Shown here: positions 16,908 through 24,333 of the stretch, one piece after another
Layout of the letters: each line of letters opens with the position of its first letter
Numbering within the stretch: position 1 is the first letter of the stretch
Assembly: GCA_964509125.1 (NCBI GenBank)
Contig: CAZDVZ010000022.1
Coordinates: 1 to 31,719 of the forward strand
DNA length: 31,719 nt
Source: SIG653 sp964509125
GTDB lineage: Bacteria; Bacillota; Clostridia; Oscillospirales; CAG-382
Direction of reading: 5' to 3'
Position numbers and translations under genes: made by a program
Notes under the pieces: model-generated
Databases searched by the model: none
Seen by the model: the letters and a program-made list of their open reading frames with translations, nothing else
Told to the model about the DNA's origin: nothing

Positions 16908-18149
16908 TTAGTCAATATCTGCCATAGCTTTGTTAAACTTAGCTTTTCTTACGGCAAAAAATGCCACAAGAGCAACAATTACAACGACGCAAATGGCAAT
17001 CAATATCGTTCCATTAAAACCTTCCACCTTAACGTCTTCCCAAAGGGTTGCCATAAGATTTTTGGTTTCGTCGGGGAGATTGTGATAATATTCTGTTTTT
17101 ACGCCCGGATCTCCATAAAGTATTTCCTTGGCGTCGGGGTGTATTTCATTTAAATACTCCACATATTCTTCGTTATCCAAAACCGCGCTGTTTGGAGAGG
17201 CATATCCTGTATAAATAGCGTTTTGAACAGCTACAGCCGGGTCTGTAAGGAAATTTATATAAAGCTCTGCAAGATCCTTATTTTTTGCGCCTTTTGGAAT
17301 ACAAGCGCAATCCACAAAAATGTTTGTACCTTCTTTAGGATACACAAACGCCAATTTATCATTGTTACCATACATTGTTAAAAAGTCGCCTGCATAATAA
17401 GGAACCAAAGCGGCGCTTCCGTTTTCCATTTTTTGAAAAACTTCATCCATGACGTAGCCTTGAAGAACCTTTTTTTGTTCTTTAAGCTTTTCTGCCGCCG
17501 CATTCCACTGTTCTTCGTCTTCCGTATTAACACTTTGACCTAAAAGGAAATGTGCAACACCGAAAGCGTCACGGCTGTTGTTTATCATAAGAATTTTTCC
17601 CGAATATTTTTCGTCCCAAAGAACATTCCAGCTATCGGGGGCTTCTTCCACGATTTCCGTGTTGTAAATAAGTCCCACCTTCCCAACACAATAAGGAACG
17701 GTATATTTGTTCTCCTCGTCATAATACAATCCCTTATAATCATCGCTTATATTTTTATAGTTGGGAATATTACTAAAATCAAGTTCTTCAAGCAAACCTT
17801 CCTTCGCCATACGCTGGATCATATAGTCAGAAGGGATTATAACGTCGTAATTGGATCCTCCGCCTGTAATTTTAGCGTACATATCTTCGTTTGTTTCAAA
17901 GGTGACATACTCTACTTTTATCCCCGTAAGCTTCTCAAACTCCTTGTTTACGTTCATGGAGTCTTCTTCGCCGTCAGAAATATATTCACCCCAGTTGAAC
18001 ACCGTGAGAGTTCTTCCTGCATAAGGGCTGTAATCAATGGACAAGGTTTCTTCGCTGAAGGTGTACGTAGCAGTATCTTCCGCAAATACGGGTATGCAGC
18101 AACAAACGAGCAAAAGTGCGGACAAAATAACAGATGCGATTTTTTTCAA
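16908..18149 (-). CDS. potD: Polyamine (spermidine/putrescine) ABC transporter substrate-binding protein with C-terminal membrane helix
   Basis: A 413-residue extracytoplasmic binding protein of the PotD/PotF type. A signal peptide ends near VFA23. The mature part has LTVFNWGEYIS, DVIIPSDYMIQRM, VPYCVGKVGLIYN and the PAVAVQNAIYTGYASPN region, all typical of PotD. Unlike classical PotD it has no lipobox; instead a hydrophobic helix near 381-402 followed by Arg/Lys-rich residues would anchor its C-terminus in the membrane. The start codon is TTG at 18149, supported by AGAGGA about 8 nt upstream. It is the last pot gene, 25 bp after potC. Confidence 0.93.
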   Translation of the reverse strand: MKKIASVILSALLLVCCCIPVFAEDTATYTFSEETLSIDYSPYAGRTLTVFNWGEYISDGEEDSMNVNKEFEKLTGIKVEYVTFETNEDMYAKITGGGSNYDVIIPSDYMIQRMAKEGLLEELDFSNIPNYKNISDDYKGLYYDEENKYTVPYCVGKVGLIYNTEIVEEAPDSWNVLWDEKYSGKILMINNSRDAFGVAHFLLGQSVNTEDEEQWNAAAEKLKEQKKVLQGYVMDEVFQKMENGSAALVPYYAGDFLTMYGNNDKLAFVYPKEGTNIFVDCACIPKGAKNKDLAELYINFLTDPAVAVQNAIYTGYASPNSAVLDNEEYVEYLNEIHPDAKEILYGDPGVKTEYYHNLPDETKNLMATLWEDVKVEGFNGTILIAICVVVIVALVAFFAVRKAKFNKAMADID

Positions 18150-18174
18150 TTCTCAAATCCTCTCTTGTGTAGAT

Positions 18175-18996
18175 TTATTTGTTTTTTAGATTTAATTGTT
18201 TTTTTCTGTTGATCCGTTCTTCTTTGGAAGGAAGATTTATGAGTATCAAAAGAATAAGTACCGATACAAAAATAAGGGTGGAAAGAGCATACATATCGGG
18301 TTTCACCCTCTTTTTCGTCATGGAAAAGATTCTTATGGGTAATGTTTGGAACGAAGGCCCCGAAACAAAATAACTTATAACAAAATCGTCCATGGAAAGA
18401 GTAAACGCCATAATAAGTCCCGTAATTATACCCGGCATAATGGCGGGAAGCTCCACCTTGAAGAAAGATTGTATGGGCGTGCACCCCAGATCCTGCGCCG
18501 CTTCGGGAAGATGCTTATCCATTTGTCTTATTTTCGGCAATATGGAAAGTATCACATAGGGAAGCTGGAAGGTGATATGGGAAATGAGCAAAGTTGTAAA
18601 GCCCAAAACCTCGGTTTGATTAACAAGAACACCAACCAAAACAAACAAAAGCATCATTGAAACCCCCGTTACAATGTCGGGGTTCATCATAGGCATATTT
18701 GTAACCGTCATTACAGTTTTTTTGAAATAGCCGTTTTTCATTTTCGATATTCCCACTGCCGCCGCTGTACCTATTACGGCGGAAACGAGAGAAGATATAA
18801 TGGCAAGTACCAACGTGTTTTTCAAAGCATCGAGGGTGGCTTCATCACGAAAAAGCTCTTTATACCATTTTAAAGAAAAACCCGCAAAAACAGATGTGCT
18901 TTCTGTGGCGTTAAAAGAAAAAAGCGCAATTACCAAAAGCGGGGCATACAAAAAGAAGAAAATCAGAAATAGATATATTTTAGAAGATGTTTTCAA
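18175..18996 (-). CDS. potC: Polyamine ABC transporter permease PotC
   Basis: A 273-residue inner-membrane permease with six predicted helices and the EAA loop EAAQDLGCTPIQSFFKVELPAIMPGI that docks the ATPase. It ends in a Lys/Arg-rich cytosolic tail. The start codon is TTG at 18996, with a strong AAGGAG 6 nt upstream; no in-frame ATG gives a better match. A 36-bp tandem repeat fills the space between potB and this gene. The gene order A-B-C-D is the standard one for spermidine/putrescine importers. Confidence 0.94.
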   Translation of the reverse strand: MKTSSKIYLFLIFFFLYAPLLVIALFSFNATESTSVFAGFSLKWYKELFRDEATLDALKNTLVLAIISSLVSAVIGTAAAVGISKMKNGYFKKTVMTVTNMPMMNPDIVTGVSMMLLFVLVGVLVNQTEVLGFTTLLISHITFQLPYVILSILPKIRQMDKHLPEAAQDLGCTPIQSFFKVELPAIMPGIITGLIMAFTLSMDDFVISYFVSGPSFQTLPIRIFSMTKKRVKPDMYALSTLIFVSVLILLILINLPSKEERINRKKQLNLKNK

Positions 18997-19010
18997 TTTT
19001 CACTCCTTGT

Positions 19011-19144
19011 TATATTCTGTAAAACATTACATTAAAGCGATATCATTATATTCTGTAAAACCTTACATTAAAGCGATATCATTATATTCTGTAAAACCTT
19101 ACATTAAAGCGATATCATTGTGTTCTGTAAAACCTTACATTAAA
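19011..19144 (-). repeat. 36-bp tandem repeat, three full copies plus a 26-bp partial, between potB and potC
   Basis: Units start at 19011, 19047 and 19083, each reading TATATTCTGTAAAACC.. on the plus strand; the first has one A/C change and the others are identical. A partial fourth unit from 19119 contains the potB stop codon. Each unit holds a small inverted repeat (TGTAA GGTT TTACA on the minus strand). There are no spacers between units, so this is a minisatellite-type repeat and not CRISPR. It lies in the transcribed intercistronic region about 15 bp before the potC start. Confidence 0.95.
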
Positions 19145-19965
19145 ATTCCGTCTTCACCGTCGGTGAATTTATTCATAATAGCGGTGCAAGCCAAAATCAA
19201 AAGCATGAGCACGAGAGAAAATGCCGCACCCACATGATAACCGTTGTCAACATATTTAAATTGCTGTTCAATGGTATCACCAACCAAAGTGATCATACCG
19301 CCGCCAAGCTTTTGAGAAATGTAGAATGTACTTATAGCGGGAACAAAAACCATTGTAATTCCCGAAACGATGCCGGGAACGCTAAGTGGCAAAATTACTT
19401 TTGTCATTACATGAAAACGGTCGCATCCCAAATCCTGAGCTGCTTCTATAACACGTCGGTCCATTTTAGACATGACGGAATAGATGGGCAAAATCATAAA
19501 AGGCAAAAAATTGTAGACCATCCCTAAAATAACAGCGCCCGATGTACCGATAAACTTAACAGTGTTCACCCCCAAATACGACAATGCCGTATTAACAATA
19601 CCGTTGTCATCCAAAAGGGCAAGCCATGAATATGTACGAATAAGGATATTTGTCCACATTGGAAGCATTATAAACACAACCATAAGGCGTTGTGACTTCT
19701 GAGACGCCTGTGAAATGAAATATGCCGTGGGATACGCCAAAATCAAACATATTATTGTAGAAATAAAAGCAAAAGCAAGGGAGTTGATAAAAACTTTTTG
19801 ATATTTTGCATCTAATATCGTAGAAAAATTATCAAGAGTAAAGTTTCCGTCCTTCCCTGTAAATGAGTACCACGCAACAACCATGAGAGGAACAACAATA
19901 AAAAGCGCCGCCCAGACAAGATACGGAGCATTGATAAGCTTTTGACCGAAAGATCTTTTTTTCAT
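19135..19965 (-). CDS. potB: Polyamine ABC transporter permease PotB
   Basis: A 276-residue membrane permease with six predicted helices and the EAA loop EAAQDLGCDRFHVMTKVILPLSVPGI. The ATG at 19965 is preceded by AGAGGTG within the end of potA, and follows the potA stop by two bases; a GTG two codons earlier overlaps that ribosome binding site. The stop codon falls inside the fourth copy of the 36-bp repeat, suggesting the repeat expanded outward from the 3' end of this gene. Confidence 0.94.
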   Translation of the reverse strand: MKKRSFGQKLINAPYLVWAALFIVVPLMVVAWYSFTGKDGNFTLDNFSTILDAKYQKVFINSLAFAFISTIICLILAYPTAYFISQASQKSQRLMVVFIMLPMWTNILIRTYSWLALLDDNGIVNTALSYLGVNTVKFIGTSGAVILGMVYNFLPFMILPIYSVMSKMDRRVIEAAQDLGCDRFHVMTKVILPLSVPGIVSGITMVFVPAISTFYISQKLGGGMITLVGDTIEQQFKYVDNGYHVGAAFSLVLMLLILACTAIMNKFTDGEDGILM

Positions 19966-19967
19966 CT

Positions 19968-21131
19968 TCACACCTCTTCACCCGCGTTGGGGTTAGAAAG
20001 CTCGTCAAGCTCATCGCTAAAGCTGCTGTAATCACCGAATTTGCCCGAATACTCCGATTTATTCATAACATGAATGGCATCAGGCTCAATATAAAGTCCG
20101 ATGTTAGCACCCACGCCCACAAAATCCGTAGTCTGTATCATCCATTTGAAACCGCCGATATCAACGATTATCTCATAATGAACTCCTTTGAATGTAACAG
20201 AAGTTACCGTTCCCGCAAGCATCCCTTTTTCGGGACTTACAATGTCCACATCTTCGGGACGCACAACGACATCTACAGGAGTACCGTTTCCAAACCCCTT
20301 GTCAAGACATTCAAATTCTTTGCCCGAAAACCTAACCTTAAGGTCACCAAGCATAACGCCGTCAACGATATTACTTTCACCGATGAAATCTGCCACGAAA
20401 GCATTTTTAGGCTCGTTGTAAATATCGGTAGGCGTTCCCACCTGCTGTATAACACCGTTATCCATAACAACAACGGTATCTGACATGGAAAGCGCCTCTT
20501 CCTGATCATGAGTTACATATATAAATGTTATGCCCATCCTCTGCTGGATGTTTTTCAGTTCTACCTGCATATCCTTGCGAAGCTTAAGGTCCAAAGCACC
20601 CAAAGGCTCATCCAAAAGCAAAACGCGCGGACCTACCGCTAACGCCCTTGCAATAGCAACACGTTGCTGTTGACCGCCCGAAAGTGAATTCACATCACGT
20701 CTGTTAAAGCCTTTTAAATTTACAAGCTCCAACATTTCTTTTACTGTCTTTTTGATCTCACTTTCAGGTTTCCCTTGAATGCGCATTCCAAAAGCCACAT
20801 TTTCCCAAACATTCAAATGAGGAAAAAGAGCATACTTTTGGAAAATGGTGTTAACATTCCTTTTGTGTGGAGGAATGTCATTAATTATTTTACCTTCGAA
20901 AAACACATCCCCTTCATCCGGCTGAACAAACCCTGCGATAATGCGCAAAGTGGTTGTTTTTCCGCACCCCGATGGGCCTAAAAGCGTTACAAATTCTTTG
21001 TCCTTTATATCAAGTGAAATCCCGTTGAGGATCACATCATCATCAAACTTTTTTGAGATGTTTCTGAGACTGAGAATATTTTTTGCGGAGCTATCCCCTC
21101 CGATGGGAACTTCAGCTAAATTTTTTTCCAT
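19968..21131 (-). CDS. potA: Polyamine ABC transporter ATPase
   Basis: A 387-residue ATPase that powers the importer. It has Walker A GPSGCGKTT (near 52-60), the Q-loop QKYALFPHL, signature LSGGQQQRVAIARAL, Walker B VLLLDEPLGALD and the H-loop VTHDQEEAL, then a C-terminal TOBE-type regulatory domain from about 240. Length is normal for PotA. The ribosome binding site AGGG is only about 2-3 nt from the ATG, which is close. It is the first gene of potABCD, with a consensus promoter 50-75 bp upstream. Confidence 0.95.
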   Translation of the reverse strand: MEKNLAEVPIGGDSSAKNILSLRNISKKFDDDVILNGISLDIKDKEFVTLLGPSGCGKTTTLRIIAGFVQPDEGDVFFEGKIINDIPPHKRNVNTIFQKYALFPHLNVWENVAFGMRIQGKPESEIKKTVKEMLELVNLKGFNRRDVNSLSGGQQQRVAIARALAVGPRVLLLDEPLGALDLKLRKDMQVELKNIQQRMGITFIYVTHDQEEALSMSDTVVVMDNGVIQQVGTPTDIYNEPKNAFVADFIGESNIVDGVMLGDLKVRFSGKEFECLDKGFGNGTPVDVVVRPEDVDIVSPEKGMLAGTVTSVTFKGVHYEIIVDIGGFKWMIQTTDFVGVGANIGLYIEPDAIHVMNKSEYSGKFGDYSSFSDELDELSNPNAGEEV

Positions 21132-21179
21132 TTCCCTACCCGTTTCTACTAAGATATTTGCAAAAAGATACCCTGCAAC

Positions 21180-21207
21180 ATTATAGAATATACAGCTATT
21201 TTGTCAA
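21180..21207 (-). promoter_or_regulatory. potA: Sigma-A promoter for potABCD
   Basis: On the minus strand TTGACA, a 16-bp spacer and TATAAT, both hexamers perfect. A second TTGACA lies 8 bp upstream but its spacing (24 bp) is too long. The leader to potA is about 40 nt. Confidence 0.8.
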
Positions 21208-21267
21208 TTTGTCAAGAGTAATTTCGTAAATAGTATAATTTTGTGTATTAATAAACGATTAAAAAAC

Positions 21268-21310
21268 GCCCCGAAAGACGCTATCACCGTTTTTTTGCAT
21301 CTTTCGGGGC
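21268..21310 (-). terminator. Terminator after the alarmone synthetase gene
   Basis: An 11-bp GC-rich stem (GCCCCGAAAGA with TCTTTCGGGGC) is followed on the minus strand by T6. It lies just after the stop codon at 21326. Confidence 0.88.
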
Positions 21311-21325
21311 TTTAAAAGGGGATTT

Positions 21326-22141
21326 TTAGTCAAGTCCCATGTCAAATTTACTGAGTTTTTCAAACAAAATATCTTCCTCTGTAGGTTTTTCGGACATTTC
21401 TTCTATCTTTTCTCTGATTAAAAGCATTCGGCTATCCGTTTGATTTATTATATCCGCACACGCCTTAAGCTCTGATACTATCTCATTTTGATTCGGTATA
21501 CTTTGCTTATATTTTAGTTGATGTTCAAGGCTCGCCCAAAAATCCATGGCTATGGTACGTATTTGGACTTCCACCCGCATATTTTTCTTGTGTTCGGCAA
21601 AAAACACAGGAATTTCAACTATCAAATGAAGGCTTCTATATCCGTTGGGTTTTGGCTCTGAAATATAATCCTTTTTCTGTATTAAAAACACATCATCTTG
21701 TTTTAAAAACGCATCGGCTATAGTATAAATATCATCTATATACGGGCAAATAACGCGTATTCCCGCCACGTCGTTTATTTCATTTTCAATGTTGGATACA
21801 GTGAATTTTTTTCCCAATTTTAAAAGTTTTTCCGTTATACTGCTCGTTCGTTTCAGTCTGGTGGATATTGAACTAATGGGATTTCGCTCATAACGAAGAT
21901 TATATTCTGTATTTAAAATCTCAAACTTTGTTTGAATTTCCTTCATCGCACAAGAATACATCATCATAAGCTCTTTATAATCCACAAGAACGCCCATCAT
22001 ATGCTTTGTACGGTCATATAAAACATTAATTGCCGCATCGGAAAAGCTTGTAACTCCGGTGGATAAAACATCGTCCACTGCCTCGCTTATCATTTCTTCA
22101 ACATTGGATTCATTTATTTCCACAGTACCGTAATTTTTCAT
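21326..22141 (-). CDS. Small alarmone synthetase (RelA/SpoT domain GTP pyrophosphokinase)
   Basis: A 271-residue protein that should transfer pyrophosphate from ATP to GTP or GDP to make (p)ppGpp. The RelA_SpoT synthetase core is clear: RLKRTSSITEKL, INDVAGIRVICPY (near 122-134), KKDYISEPKPNGYRSLHL (about 156-173), then EVQIRTIAMDFWASLEHQLKYK (about 191-212) in two adjoining motifs. There is no HD hydrolase, TGS or ACT domain, so it belongs to the synthetase-only class like YjbM/YwaC. It is monocistronic, between two terminators, with AGGAA and GGGGG upstream of the start. No promoter was clear. Confidence 0.92.
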   Translation of the reverse strand: MKNYGTVEINESNVEEMISEAVDDVLSTGVTSFSDAAINVLYDRTKHMMGVLVDYKELMMMYSCAMKEIQTKFEILNTEYNLRYERNPISSISTRLKRTSSITEKLLKLGKKFTVSNIENEINDVAGIRVICPYIDDIYTIADAFLKQDDVFLIQKKDYISEPKPNGYRSLHLIVEIPVFFAEHKKNMRVEVQIRTIAMDFWASLEHQLKYKQSIPNQNEIVSELKACADIINQTDSRMLLIREKIEEMSEKPTEEDILFEKLSKFDMGLD

Positions 22142-22225
22142 TTCCTATTTCCCCCTTCGCCTCATTCCAACATACACTATTTTGTTTAAGTTTACCACCC
22201 GCTTGTAAATTGAATATAAATTAAA

Positions 22226-22264
22226 GACAAGTGCGGGTCCGCAAAAGCAAAACCGGCACTTGTC
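22226..22264 (-). terminator. Terminator after the kinase-like gene
   Basis: A 9-bp stem (GACAAGTGC with GCACTTGTC) with an A/T-rich end on the minus strand lies 20-60 bp after the stop codon at 22285. It separates the FHA-kinase operon from the alarmone synthetase gene. Confidence 0.7.
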
Positions 22265-22284
22265 CTTTTAAAACCCTATTCAGT

Positions 22285-24306
22285 TTAGCTTTCTTCCGCA
22301 AGCGCTGTGTCGTCTATTGCGTCAGATAGTTCCTCAGGCGTGTCAGACGATGTGTCATCCGTAGTTTCCTCGAATGTTGTATCGTCCGTAGTTTCCTCGG
22401 ATGTTGTATCGTCCGTGGTTTCCTCGGATGTTGTATCATCCGTAGTTTCCTCGGATGTTGTATCATCCGTAGTTTCCTCTGATGTTGTATCGTCCGTAGT
22501 TTCCTCGGATGTTGTATCATCCGTAGTTTCCTCGGATGTTGTATCATCCGTAGTTTCCTCNNNNNNNNNNNNNNNNNNNNNNNNNNNNNNNNNNNNNNNN
22601 NNNNNNNNNNNNNNNNNNNNNNNNNNNNNNNNNNNNNNNNNNNNNNNNNNNNNNNNNNNNGTAGTTTCCTCGGATGTTGTATCATCTGTAGTTTCCTCGG
22701 ATGTTGTATCATCTGTAGTTTCCTCGGATGTTGTATCATCTGTAGTTTCCTCGGATGTTGTATCATCCGTGGTTTCCTCGGACGTTGTATCATCCGTGGT
22801 TTCCTCGGACGTTGTATCTTCGGACGTTGTATCTTCGGACGTTGTATCGTCTGTAGTTTCCTCGGATGTTATATTGGATGATGCGTCGTCTTCAGGAGAT
22901 GACTGTTCCCCGCTTGCCTCGGCATTGGAGACAACAGAGCTTTCTTCGTCTCCCGAATCGTCCCCCGAAATAAACACAAAGAAAAGCATGAGCAACGCAC
23001 AAACAACCACCAAAGCAATTACCGCAACGATGGGAACAATATTTTTGTTTTCTCCCTCTTCCTTCTCGCCGGGAACACCAAATTTGTACACCCCATCATT
23101 TTTTTTGGATTTTGGAACTTCTTCTGTTTTATCCTTATCGAGGTCAGATTTTTCAACTTCCGCAGGTTTAACCGATAACGGTTCTTCGTTTGAAAGATCA
23201 GCGGCGGAAACCGCACCGTTTTCCACATTATCAACGGGCTTCAAATGCCCCTTTTGTCCTTTAGCGGAAACAGAACCGTTGGAAGTATCGTTTTCCGTGG
23301 CAGGCTTGAGATGTTTGTTTTTAGATACTGCTCCTCCAATGGCGGTTGCAACCGCTGCACCTGATTTTTGCATTTTTAGTCCCTTTGCATTTGCAAGAGG
23401 AACAGACTCCAAAGCCTCACCGTAAAGCTCCATTAAAGCCGCCTTCATTTCCGTGGCGTCTTTATATCTATCATTCACATCGAACGCGCAAGCTTTTGCA
23501 ATAATTTTTGCCATTCCATCCGATGCTTCGCAAGGGGCGGGAAAATCTTCACCTTTCAATCTACGGTCCAACGCCTTTTCTTTTTCGTTGGCATCACCCA
23601 TGGAATCTTCTGTAAGGAACGGAAGAAAATTTTTATTCATCAAGCGGTACATAACAAGTCCTAAAGAGTATATATCCGCTCTGCCATCGTACTCTTTTTC
23701 CGACGCAACTTCGGGAGCGGTATAGTTAAGATTACCCGTTCGGAAACCTCCGCCGCCTTCTTCCAAAATTTTCGCCATTCCAAAATCGCCAAGAACAAAA
23801 GATCCGTAAGAATTTATAAAGATATTCTCAGGTTTCACGCAGCGATGAACAACGCCGTTGCTTTCTCCCACCTCCAAGGCGGTACACACCTCGGCACCCA
23901 TCCTTGCCACCTCTTCTTCGGTGAACTTTTTGCCGTAAAGGCTTTTATTCAAAGGGGTCAGCATATCGTAAAGTATGTAAATATCCCAGTTAAGCTCGCT
24001 TTTCGCTTCTATCCATTTACATTCTTTAACGCTTGATATATTTGGGAGGTCCCTTACCGTCTTAAGCTCCTCGACGATCTTTTCCACGCATTCTCTAAAA
24101 TATATTCTTATCTCGTCGTTTGTTTTTCCCTCGGATTTTAGCTTTTTAATTTCAGAAAAATCAGCGGGAAAGGAAACCACCTTTACGGCAAATTTATTTT
24201 TTTCATCGCTTCCGGCTTCAGAGGCACGGTAAACCGTTCCGTATGAGCCATTACCAATCTTTTTACCAATTTCATACCCCGGAAAGACGTTTGATAAATC
24301 GTACAT
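22285..24306 (-). CDS. Membrane-anchored Ser/Thr protein kinase-like protein with altered HRD motif and repetitive tail
   Basis: A kinase-like protein, nominally 673 residues, but the tail contains an N gap so true length is unknown. The cytosolic kinase domain (about 10-290) has glycine loop IGNGSYGTV (17-25), FAVKVV (Lys42), VLGDFGMAK (Asp174) and TAPEV. The catalytic loop reads VVHRCVKPEN: the usual HRD Asp is Cys156 (codon TGC at 23839-23841). A linker of about 130 residues leads to one transmembrane helix near 423-447. The outside part is acidic and then an array of nine-residue SEETTDDTT repeats. GAGGTG upstream of the ATG supports the start. It follows the FHA-ABC transporter gene by 27 bp. 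It may be a pseudokinase or an unusual active kinase. Confidence 0.88.
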   Translation of the reverse strand: MYDLSNVFPGYEIGKKIGNGSYGTVYRASEAGSDEKNKFAVKVVSFPADFSEIKKLKSEGKTNDEIRIYFRECVEKIVEELKTVRDLPNISSVKECKWIEAKSELNWDIYILYDMLTPLNKSLYGKKFTEEEVARMGAEVCTALEVGESNGVVHRCVKPENIFINSYGSFVLGDFGMAKILEEGGGGFRTGNLNYTAPEVASEKEYDGRADIYSLGLVMYRLMNKNFLPFLTEDSMGDANEKEKALDRRLKGEDFPAPCEASDGMAKIIAKACAFDVNDRYKDATEMKAALMELYGEALESVPLANAKGLKMQKSGAAVATAIGGAVSKNKHLKPATENDTSNGSVSAKGQKGHLKPVDNVENGAVSAADLSNEEPLSVKPAEVEKSDLDKDKTEEVPKSKKNDGVYKFGVPGEKEEGENKNIVPIVAVIALVVVCALLMLFFVFISGDDSGDEESSVVSNAEASGEQSSPEDDASSNITSEETTDDTTSEDTTSEDTTSEETTDDTTSEETTDDTTSEETTDDTTSEETTDDTTSEETTDDTTSEETXXXXXXXXXXXXXXXXXXXXXXXXXXXXXXXXXXEETTDDTTSEETTDDTTSEETTDDTTSEETTDDTTSEETTDDTTSEETTDDTTSEETTDDTTFEETTDDTSSDTPEELSDAIDDTALAEES
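22361..22870 (-). repeat. 27-bp tandem repeat encoding a nine-residue SEETTDDTT-type unit
   Basis: The plus-strand unit begins GTAGTTTCCTCGGATG and has period 27. Seven complete units lie left of the N run and five right of it, with partial ones at the edges; near 22805-22847 a shorter 15-bp TTSED subunit appears. Units differ at one to three mostly synonymous positions. It codes for the outside tail of the kinase-like protein. Confidence 0.95.
22561..22660. other. Assembly gap, 100 N
   Basis: Exactly 100 N lie inside the 27-bp repeat. The same 11 bases (GTAGTTTCCTC) precede and follow the gap. To keep the repeat in phase the gap should be 16 plus a multiple of 27, for example 97 or 124, so 100 is a placeholder. 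The reading frame is kept in either case. Confidence 0.97.
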
Positions 24307-24333
24307 TTATACACCTCGTTATTATAATGAAAT

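Noticed and set aside
16832..16915. Longer N-terminus for the CBM9-like lipoprotein
   Set aside because: It would precede the signal peptide, overlap the potD stop and lacks a ribosome binding site.
19011..19144. Possible CRISPR array from 36-bp repeats
   Set aside because: The units are directly joined with no spacers, and no cas genes are near.
18800..19237. Plus-strand open frame with repeated YSVKPYIKAI units
   Set aside because: It is produced by the 36-bp repeat (a multiple of three) and overlaps the ends of potB and potC; no ribosome binding site or homology.
22142..22225. Promoter for the alarmone synthetase
   Set aside because: No pair of hexamers with acceptable spacing was found in the short leader.
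22307..23425. Plus-strand open frame rich in Val/Ser through the repeat region
   Set aside because: It is the antisense reading of the kinase-like gene and exists only because the repeat has no stops in that frame.
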